Part shown: piece after piece, positions 31,185 through 37,090 of the stretch
How the letters are laid out: every line of letters starts with the position of its first letter
Position numbering within the stretch: the first letter of the stretch is position 1
NCBI GenBank assembly: GCA_046482855.1
Contig: JAWOEH010000026.1
Location: 1-37,090 of the forward strand
DNA: 37,090 nucleotides
Direction: 5' to 3'
From: CAYVSF01 sp046482855
GTDB lineage: Bacteria; Bacteroidota; Bacteroidia; Bacteroidales; UBA12077
Notes under the pieces: generated by a model
What the model saw: the letters and a program-made list of their open reading frames with translations, nothing else
Database searches by the model: none
What the model was told of the DNA's origin: nothing
Program-made: the position numbers and the translations under genes

Positions 31185-32888
31185 ATGGCTAATTTTTATC
31201 AAGATAACGAAGACTTAAAATTCCACCTTTCACACCCTTTGATGAAAAAGATTGTGGCACTGAAAGAGCGGGATTATGCCGATAAAGATACGTACGACTA
31301 CGCCTTTTTTGATTATGAAGATGCTCAGGATAGCTACGATAAGGTATTGGAGATTGTGGGAGATATTTGTGGAAATATTATCGATCCCAATGCCGAGTCG
31401 GTTGATGCCGAAGGGCCTGAATTGTTAGACGGCGGCGTTAAGTATGCCCGTGGCACACAAGAAAACCATGATGCGCTTACCAAAGCAGGGCTGGTGGGCA
31501 TGTCGTTACCTCGCAAATACGACGGGTTGAACTTCCCCATTGTGCCTTACGTGATGGCTGCCGAACTGGTGTCGCGTGCCGATGGGGGATTTGCTAATAT
31601 ATGGGGGCTACAGGATTGTGCCGAAACCATTAATGAATTTGCCTCCGAAGAGTTGAAAGAGGAATTTTTGCCACGATTTAATAAAGGAGCCACGGCCGCA
31701 ATGGATCTTACCGAACCCGATGCAGGCTCGGATCTTCAGGCTGTACAGCTAAAAGCTACCTTCGACGAGGCATCACAAACCTGGTACCTGAATGGCGTGA
31801 AACGTTTTATTACCAATGGATATGCCGATGTATCCCTGGTGTTGGCCCGCTCTGAGGAAGGTACTCACGATGGACGTGGATTATCGCTATTTGTTCATGA
31901 TAAAGCCGAGGGCGGTCTTACTGTGCGTCGTATCGAGAATAAGCTTGGAATTAAAGGATCACCCACATGTGAATTGGTTTTTAAAAATGCTCCCGCAAAA
32001 TTAGTTGGTACCCGTAAAATGGGCCTTATTAAGTATGTAATGGGCCTTATGAATTCTGCCCGTTTAGGTGTTGGGGCACAATCGGTTGGCATTGCTGAGG
32101 CAGCTTATCGCGAAGCGCTGAAGTATGCACGTGAACGTGTGCAGTTTAATAAGCCTATTATTGAGTTCCCTGCTGTTTACGAGATGCTTACAAAAATGCG
32201 CATAGATGTTCAGGCAACACGTTCCTTGTTGTATGAAACCTCCCGCTTTGTTGATGTTTATAAAAACTATCAGCAGATCTCCGAAGAACGCAAGCTTGAA
32301 AAGGAAGAACGCCAGGAGATGAAAACCTACCTGCGCTTGGCTGATATTTTTACGCCATTGTTGAAATTTTACTCCAGCGAATATTGTAACCGTATCGCCT
32401 ACGATGCCCTGCAAATTCACGGCGGTGCTGGTTATATGAAGGATTTCCCTGTAGAGCGTATTTATCGAGATGCACGTATTACCACTATTTACGAGGGAAC
32501 TTCCCAGCTGCAAGTTGTGGCTGCCATTCGAGGCGTTACCACCAAAGCGTATCTGAAGAAAATCCGCGAATATCAGGAACTCGATTACCTACCTGAGGTG
32601 GATTATGTAGTACGCCGGTTAACGGAAATGACCGACGAGTATGAGAAAGTGCTAGATATGATTCTGGAGGTGAATGAAACGGAGTATACTGATTTTCATG
32701 CCCGCAGGCTGGTGGAGATGACCGGAAATATTGTAATGAGCTACCTGCTTCTTCAGGATGGAATGCGCAACGAAAAGTTTATTGAATCGGCCGAACTATT
32801 CAGTCGCAAAGCAGAAGCCGAAAACCGCGAAAATGCTACCTTCATTCAGCAATTTCAGCTAAAGGATTTAGGCGTATATAAATATTAA
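31185..32888 (+). CDS. Acyl-CoA dehydrogenase family protein, long form
   Basis: 567 residues, against about 380 for bacterial short-chain acyl-CoA dehydrogenases; the extra length is an N-terminal lead and a C-terminal helical extension after about residue 450. FAD segments include AMDLTEPDAGSDLQ and FITNGYADV; the catalytic base Glu437 is in the YEGTSQLQ motif, and QIHGGAGYMKDFPVERIYRDA precedes it. It should oxidise an acyl-CoA, or reduce an enoyl-CoA, with EtfAB as electron partner. Chain length is not readable. Similar etfB-etfA-ACAD or reversed clusters occur in Porphyromonas and other anaerobic Bacteroidota. The operon ends at a clear terminator. Confidence 0.9.
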   Translation: MANFYQDNEDLKFHLSHPLMKKIVALKERDYADKDTYDYAFFDYEDAQDSYDKVLEIVGDICGNIIDPNAESVDAEGPELLDGGVKYARGTQENHDALTKAGLVGMSLPRKYDGLNFPIVPYVMAAELVSRADGGFANIWGLQDCAETINEFASEELKEEFLPRFNKGATAAMDLTEPDAGSDLQAVQLKATFDEASQTWYLNGVKRFITNGYADVSLVLARSEEGTHDGRGLSLFVHDKAEGGLTVRRIENKLGIKGSPTCELVFKNAPAKLVGTRKMGLIKYVMGLMNSARLGVGAQSVGIAEAAYREALKYARERVQFNKPIIEFPAVYEMLTKMRIDVQATRSLLYETSRFVDVYKNYQQISEERKLEKEERQEMKTYLRLADIFTPLLKFYSSEYCNRIAYDALQIHGGAGYMKDFPVERIYRDARITTIYEGTSQLQVVAAIRGVTTKAYLKKIREYQELDYLPEVDYVVRRLTEMTDEYEKVLDMILEVNETEYTDFHARRLVEMTGNIVMSYLLLQDGMRNEKFIESAELFSRKAEAENRENATFIQQFQLKDLGVYKY

Positions 32889-32906
32889 ACTATATTTACT
32901 CTAAAT

Positions 32907-32945
32907 AACCCCCTGCACCCAACAATGGTGTGGGGGTTTTTGTTT
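32907..32945 (+). terminator. Terminator after the etfBA-ACAD operon
   Basis: AACCCCC (32907-32913) and CACC (32916-32919) pair with GGTG (32927-32930) and GGGGGTT (32932-32938), with one small bulge, followed by TTTTTGTTTT. GC-rich stem with T-tract. Confidence 0.85.
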
Positions 32946-32981
32946 TATTTAATCGTATCTTTAGAACCCACACTTAGTATT

Positions 32982-33755
32982 ATGATTAATAAGCTAGTAC
33001 TTATAGGTGCCGGAAATGTTGCCACCCATATAGGGCAGGCCTTGTTTGAACAGGGTGTTGAAATTGTGCAGGTGTACAGCCGTAGCCTCGTTTCGGCAAA
33101 GCCTCTTAGTGAACTGCTAAAAGCCGAGGCGATTACCGATATTTCAAAGGTACAGGAGGCGGATGCCTATTTGTTTGCTGTAAAGGATGATGCAATTGCT
33201 GATCTGGTTGGAGCCTTTCCCTTTTCGGATCGAATAATGCTTCATACTGCCGGGAGTGTTGATATGGAGGTGTTTTCACAAAAAACCTCAGATTATGGCG
33301 TTGTTTATCCCCTACAAACGTTTTCGAAACAACGTGCCGTTGATATGACGAAGGTGCCTTTTTGTTTGGAAACCTCAAATAGCTATCTTGCCAAAGTCCT
33401 TGAAGTATGGATACGGAAAATTAGTTCCTCGGTACAGTTTTTAAGCAAGGAGCAAAGAGCCAGTGTCCATTTAGCCGCTGTTTTTGCCTGTAATTTTTCA
33501 AATTATATGTATACCGTGGCTGAGGATTTTTTGCAGAACCAACAACTGGATTTTTCGTTGCTTCGACCACTTGTTCTGGAAACAGCCCGAAAAGTTACGC
33601 ATCATCTTCCTTCACAGGTCCAAACAGGGCCTGCCATACGTAGTGATGAAAAAATCCTGCAAAAGCATCTTCATGAGTTGAGCGATACGCCTGAGTGGCA
33701 AAATTTGTATAGATTTGTGAGCGATAGTATTGAAAAACGACACAAAAAAAGCTGA
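32982..33755 (+). CDS. Rossmann-fold / DUF2520 domain protein
   Basis: 257 residues from ATG 32982; an in-frame TTG at 32925 is inside the preceding terminator and is rejected. N-terminal nucleotide-binding motif VLIGAGNVATHIGQAL, then VYPLQTFSKQRAVDM and a helical C-terminal DUF2520 domain (HLAAVFACNFSNYMYTVAED, split as HLAAVFACNF and SNYMYTVAED). Resembles 6-phosphogluconate/F420-dependent oxidoreductase folds, and is found across Bacteroidota next to kdsC. True reaction unknown. Ends 1 nt before the kdsC ATG, so the two are translationally linked. Confidence 0.85.
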   Translation: MINKLVLIGAGNVATHIGQALFEQGVEIVQVYSRSLVSAKPLSELLKAEAITDISKVQEADAYLFAVKDDAIADLVGAFPFSDRIMLHTAGSVDMEVFSQKTSDYGVVYPLQTFSKQRAVDMTKVPFCLETSNSYLAKVLEVWIRKISSSVQFLSKEQRASVHLAAVFACNFSNYMYTVAEDFLQNQQLDFSLLRPLVLETARKVTHHLPSQVQTGPAIRSDEKILQKHLHELSDTPEWQNLYRFVSDSIEKRHKKS

Positions 33756-33756
33756 A

Positions 33757-34266
33757 ATGACAAAGAATTTTAAAGAAGGATTACAACATATTAAAGCCTT
33801 TGTATTTGATGTGGATGGGGTTTTTACTGATGGGACAATATATCTGTTTCCCGAAGGGGAATTTTTGAGAGCCGTAAACATAAAAGATGGGTATGCATTG
33901 CAGCAAGCAGTGAAACAAGGATTTTATATCGCGGTAATATCGGGAGGAAAATCGGAGGCTGTGCGCGAGCGTTTTAAACGATTGGGTGTTACAGATATCT
34001 ATTTAGGGGTATCTGATAAGGTGGAAGCCTTCAAGGATTTTTATTATAAATATGATATTTTACCACAAGAGGTTTTGTATATGGGGGACGATATCCCAGA
34101 TTTAGAAGTGATGAAACAGGTAGGAGTGCCCACTTGTCCTGCTGATGCAGTAGAGGAGATTAAGCAGGTGGCTAGCTACATATCGGCTGCGCCCGGAGGT
34201 AAAGGGTGTGTACGTGATGTGTTAGAACAGGTGTTGAAACTGCAGGGGAAATGGCTTAACGCGTAG
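33757..34266 (+). CDS. kdsC: 3-deoxy-D-manno-octulosonate 8-phosphate phosphatase (HAD family)
   Basis: 169 residues from ATG 33757 (a TTG at 33730 overlaps the previous gene). HAD motif I FDVDGVFTDG at 17-26, in which the first Asp is the nucleophile, followed by KDGYALQQAVKQG, ISGG (motif II Ser), and GDDIPDLEVM (motif IV); the compact, cap-less form fits KdsC. Hydrolyses Kdo-8-phosphate to Kdo for lipopolysaccharide inner core. N-acylneuraminate 9-phosphatase-type relatives are the alternative. Cotranscribed with DUF2520 upstream; ubiA-like gene follows after a 93-bp gap without a clear terminator. Confidence 0.88.
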   Translation: MTKNFKEGLQHIKAFVFDVDGVFTDGTIYLFPEGEFLRAVNIKDGYALQQAVKQGFYIAVISGGKSEAVRERFKRLGVTDIYLGVSDKVEAFKDFYYKYDILPQEVLYMGDDIPDLEVMKQVGVPTCPADAVEEIKQVASYISAAPGGKGCVRDVLEQVLKLQGKWLNA

Positions 34267-34359
34267 GCTTTTTGAGATAAATGCTCCGAGAAAGGGAGAA
34301 AAGGTATAGGGTGATTTCCTTGTAATAAGTTGTATATTGTTTTAATAAATCGATTTTTA

Positions 34360-35310
34360 ATGAGTTATCTGCGACTTCTTCGATTGCCTAACTTGCTAAT
34401 TGTTGCGCTGACACAATATTTTATGCGTTACCTGATTGTGGAGCCATTGCTGATTCAGCGTGGCTTTGAGCTTCAGATGCCGCCTCTTCCCTTTTTTTTG
34501 TTGGTGCTGGCTACGGTTAGTCTCACGGCCGCTGGTTATGTAATTAATGATTACTTCGATACACGCTCTGATTATATCAACCGACCCGGTCGTGTTGTTG
34601 TTGGAACTAGCGTGTCAAGGCGCAAAGCTATTTTACTGCATACCCTGTTAAATGCTTTAGGTGTAGTGTTGGGAGTGTATTTAGCAATTTACGTAAAGAT
34701 CCCTTATTTAGCTTTGTTTTTTATTGCGGTAAGTGGTATTCTGTGGCTCTATTCAACCACTTATAAGCGGAGATTTTTAATAGGAAACCTTATTGTAGCC
34801 TTGTTAACGGGACTTGTCCCTGTATTGGTGCCGTTGTTTGAAGTGCCTTTGCTTCATGAGGCTTATGCGCCTGTTATTGCTACAGGTCAAACTTCTTTTA
34901 ATTTTCTTTTTTACTGGGTGGGCGCTTTTGGATTTTTTGCTTTTATTACCTCTGTTATTCGTGAAATTATTAAAGATGTCCAAGATTATCAGGGAGATAA
35001 GGAGATAGGGTGCAAAACCCTGCCAGTAAAGTGGGGACTTAGTGGCAGTAAGCGAGTTATTTTTTCACTCATCATAATCACAGCTGCAGCCCTAGGTGTT
35101 ATATATGTAAAGTTACTCCCTCATATTTTTGTATTTGCTTATTTTCTTATTGCCTTATGGATTCCCTTTGTTATATTGATTGTTTTAGTTTTAAAAAGTA
35201 ATGAAAGTAAGGATTTTGCCAAAGCAAGTGGATGGACAAAGTTTATTATGCTGACAGGTATCCTATTTGCTTTTGTGGTTTTTTTTATGATAAAAAATAA
35301 TGTACTATGA
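34360..35310 (+). CDS. UbiA-family prenyltransferase (geranylgeranylglycerol-phosphate transferase-like)
   Basis: 316 residues from ATG 34360; an in-frame TTG at 34330 would add ten residues (MYIVLINRFL) with no support. About eight or nine transmembrane helices. Aspartate motif 1 NDYFDTRSD at 63-71 and motif 2 DVQDYQGDKEIGCKTLP from 206 bind the prenyl diphosphate through Mg2+. It transfers a polyprenyl chain onto an acceptor. Bacteroidota members are often labelled geranylgeranylglycerol-phosphate geranylgeranyltransferase; the real acceptor is not settled. Motif wording does not point to MenA. The stop overlaps the maf start by 4 nt (ATGA). Confidence 0.85.
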   Translation: MSYLRLLRLPNLLIVALTQYFMRYLIVEPLLIQRGFELQMPPLPFFLLVLATVSLTAAGYVINDYFDTRSDYINRPGRVVVGTSVSRRKAILLHTLLNALGVVLGVYLAIYVKIPYLALFFIAVSGILWLYSTTYKRRFLIGNLIVALLTGLVPVLVPLFEVPLLHEAYAPVIATGQTSFNFLFYWVGAFGFFAFITSVIREIIKDVQDYQGDKEIGCKTLPVKWGLSGSKRVIFSLIIITAAALGVIYVKLLPHIFVFAYFLIALWIPFVILIVLVLKSNESKDFAKASGWTKFIMLTGILFAFVVFFMIKNNVL

Positions 35311-35900
35311 TGTTGCACGAAAAACTCGCTTCCTATCAACTGATTTTGGCTTCGCAGTCTCCCCGCAGGCAATATTTACTCAAAGAACTGGGTTTGGAGT
35401 TTGAGGCAAAATTAAAACAGATGGTGGAAGAGACCTTCCCCGAACATTTGCAAAAAGAGGAGATTCCGCTATTCCTGGCCGAGAAGAAAGCGTTGGTTTT
35501 TTTGCCCGATCTTTCCGATAATACGATTGTCATAACTGCCGACACCATTGTATGGCATCAGAATAAGCTGGTACAGAAACCGGAAAACAAAAGTGAGGCA
35601 ATCCAAATGCTTAAAGAACTTTCCGGCAGTACACATCATGTGTTTACCGGTGTGTGTTTGCTTTCCCGAGAGAAACAGCGTCTGTTTTATGCAGGCACCG
35701 AAGTGCTGTTTAAACACCTTACTGATGAGGAAATTGAATATTATGTTTCACATTACAAGCCTTTCGACAAAGCTGGCGCCTATGGCGTACAGGAATGGAT
35801 AGGATATATCGGTGTAGAGCATATAAACGGTTCCTTTTATAATGTTATGGGACTTCCGGTGCAGCATCTCTATAAAGAGCTACAGGATTTTATTACCTAA
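35307..35900 (+). CDS. maf: Maf-family nucleoside triphosphate pyrophosphatase
   Basis: 197 residues. Starts MMLHEKLASYQLILASQSPRR, with the family motif SQSPRRQYLLKELG near residue 17; then ITADTIVW, the GSTHHVFTGVCL segment, and KPFDKAGAYGVQEW with the catalytic Asp and Lys pair. Maf proteins hydrolyse dTTP/UTP and modified nucleotides to monophosphates (YhdE class) and affect septation when overexpressed. Translationally coupled to the UbiA gene (ATGA overlap). The next ATG (35310) would be an equally possible start. Both products are cytosolic-side enzymes. Confidence 0.92.
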   Translation: MMLHEKLASYQLILASQSPRRQYLLKELGLEFEAKLKQMVEETFPEHLQKEEIPLFLAEKKALVFLPDLSDNTIVITADTIVWHQNKLVQKPENKSEAIQMLKELSGSTHHVFTGVCLLSREKQRLFYAGTEVLFKHLTDEEIEYYVSHYKPFDKAGAYGVQEWIGYIGVEHINGSFYNVMGLPVQHLYKELQDFIT

Positions 35901-35951
35901 ACGCACTATAACTATATTTATACTTTACTATAATTGTTAAACATCTATCCC

Positions 35952-37090
35952 ATGAGAAAATTAAGCCTATTTATTGTTTTTTCGTTGTTTGCATACCTAC
36001 CCGGCGTTTTTGCCGATGAGGGTATGTGGTTGCCTTTGCTTCTGGAGAAGCTTAATATTAAAGATATGCAGGAGAAAGGCCTGAAACTTTCAGCCGAGGA
36101 TATCTATAGTATAAATCAGGCGAGTCTGAAAGACGCTATTGTCATTTTTGGCGGTGGTTGTACCGGTGAACTCATTTCCGAAGAGGGGTTGTTAATTACG
36201 AACCATCACTGCGGGTATGGAGCCATACAGTCGCACAGTAGTGTGGAGAATGATTATCTTACCGATGGTTTCTGGGCCATGTCGCGTGAAGATGAATTAC
36301 CTAATCCAGGATTATCAGTGCAGTTTTTAAAGCGTATGGAAGATGTTTCCGAGGCTGTTCTGAAAGGCGTGAAGGATCGGTATAAAGAGGAGAAACGCCA
36401 GGCGCTGATTGATAAAAATATCGATAAGATTAAAGAAGAAGCTGTAAAAGGAACCCATTATAAGGCGGTGATAAAGCCCTTTTACTACGGGAACGAGTAT
36501 TATATGTTTATCTACGAGGAGTATACAGATGTTCGTCTGGTGGGAGCTCCTCCTTCATCCATTGGCAAGTTTGGCGGCGATACTGACAATTGGATGTGGC
36601 CACGGCATACCGGTGATTTCTCCTTGTTTCGTATTTATGCCAACAAGGATAATCAACCAGCCGATTTCTCGCCCGACAATACCCCATATAAGCCCATCAA
36701 ACATATGCCTGTTTCATTAGAAGGAATTGAGCAAGGCGATTTTACTATGGTTATGGGGTACCCAGGAAGCACGGAGCAATTTATTACCTCGCACGCTGTA
36801 GACTTGGTTTTAAATCAGCGGAATCCGCATCGTATCGATTTACGAACAAAGCGTCTGGAAATTATGAGTCGCTATATGGAGCAAAGTCCCGGGGTGCGCA
36901 TTAAGTATGCCAGTAAGTACGCAGGTGTGAGCAATGCCTGGAAAAAATGGCAGGGCGAAAACCGTGGGTTGAAGCGTTTGAATGCAATACAGAAAAAGGA
37001 ACAAACACAGCGGGCTTTTGCACAATGGGCTGCAGCCGATAAAAAGCGTGAAAAAGAGTATGGCTACCTGCTGCAAACCTTCGAGTCCAT
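35952..37090 (+). CDS. S46 family dipeptidyl peptidase (DPP7/DPP11-like), 5' part
   Basis: First 379 codons; the gene continues past the right edge. Signal peptide at residues 1 to about 21 (RKLSLFIVFSLFAYLPGVFA). The mature part begins DEGMWLPLLLEKLN, typical of S46. The catalytic His lies in LLITNHHCGYGAI (His85 or 86) and the likely catalytic Asp in DNWMWPRHTGDFS (Asp222). The catalytic Ser and the residue that separates DPP7 (hydrophobic P1) from DPP11 (acidic P1) are beyond the window. These periplasmic enzymes release dipeptides for uptake, a peptide-based lifestyle common in Bacteroidota. The 51-bp gap after maf holds TATATTTA (35913-35920), a near match to the -7 box. Confidence 0.9.
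   Translation, partial: MRKLSLFIVFSLFAYLPGVFADEGMWLPLLLEKLNIKDMQEKGLKLSAEDIYSINQASLKDAIVIFGGGCTGELISEEGLLITNHHCGYGAIQSHSSVENDYLTDGFWAMSREDELPNPGLSVQFLKRMEDVSEAVLKGVKDRYKEEKRQALIDKNIDKIKEEAVKGTHYKAVIKPFYYGNEYYMFIYEEYTDVRLVGAPPSSIGKFGGDTDNWMWPRHTGDFSLFRIYANKDNQPADFSPDNTPYKPIKHMPVSLEGIEQGDFTMVMGYPGSTEQFITSHAVDLVLNQRNPHRIDLRTKRLEIMSRYMEQSPGVRIKYASKYAGVSNAWKKWQGENRGLKRLNAIQKKEQTQRAFAQWAAADKKREKEYGYLLQTFES

Noticed and set aside
34360..35310. Naming the UbiA-family gene menA because menG is present in the window
   Set aside because: Not linked to menG (30 kb apart), and motif 2 (DVQDYQGDKEIGCKTLP) fits the digeranylgeranylglyceryl-phosphate-type group better.

Overview
The window is a housekeeping stretch of a Bacteroidota chromosome, most likely from the Bacteroidales/Marinilabiliales side of the phylum (inference). 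The evidence is: promoter-like TTTG-N19/20-TAnnTTTG boxes, the near absence of Shine-Dalgarno (SD) sequences, a type IX secretion gene (porT), a lipoprotein-type TamA (TamL), a DUF3467 gene directly after rpoC, an S46 dipeptidyl peptidase, and the rpsU-xerC-hpf-tRNA-tuf order. Base composition and codon use look uniform, and I see no insertion sequence, prophage, CRISPR array or integrated element. No stretch longer than about 175 bases lacks a gene or RNA.

Left part (1-12.7 kb): on the minus strand, the 5' end of a secreted Ntn-hydrolase gene, a malate/lactate-type dehydrogenase and a short-chain dehydrogenase. Divergent from these are purL (small type), menG, and the envelope genes porT and tamL, with a convergent/divergent SpoU-type RNA methyltransferase between porT and tamL. 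Then come class I fructose-bisphosphate aldolase, a Na+-coupled NSS transporter and a membrane-anchored helix-hairpin-helix protein.

Central part (12.7-27.6 kb): the translation/transcription block. It holds rpsU, xerC, hpf, then tRNA-Thr(UGU), Tyr, Gly, Thr(GGU), tuf, tRNA-Trp, secE, nusG, rplK, rplA, rplJ, rplL, rpoB, rpoC and a DUF3467 gene, closed by a strong bidirectional terminator. Terminator-like hairpins lie between rplL and rpoB and between rpoB and rpoC, and could tune RNA polymerase subunit output against ribosomal proteins.

Right part (27.6-37 kb): cstA on the minus strand, with a promoter facing away from an etfB-etfA-acyl-CoA dehydrogenase operon. A second operon follows: DUF2520 protein, kdsC (Kdo/LPS synthesis), a UbiA-family prenyltransferase and a Maf-type pyrophosphatase. 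The start of an S46 peptidase gene runs off the end.

I found no clear new multi-gene system. The observations most worth following are regulatory: (1) rpsU and hpf carry clear SD sequences at the same 7-nt spacing in a genome that otherwise hardly uses them, which suggests hpf may share the bS21/anti-SD control proposed for rpsU; (2) both tRNA-headed transcripts have the same leader layout: a -7 box, then a hairpin at the predicted RNA 5' end, then CTCTTTT, then 4 nt, then the tRNA.
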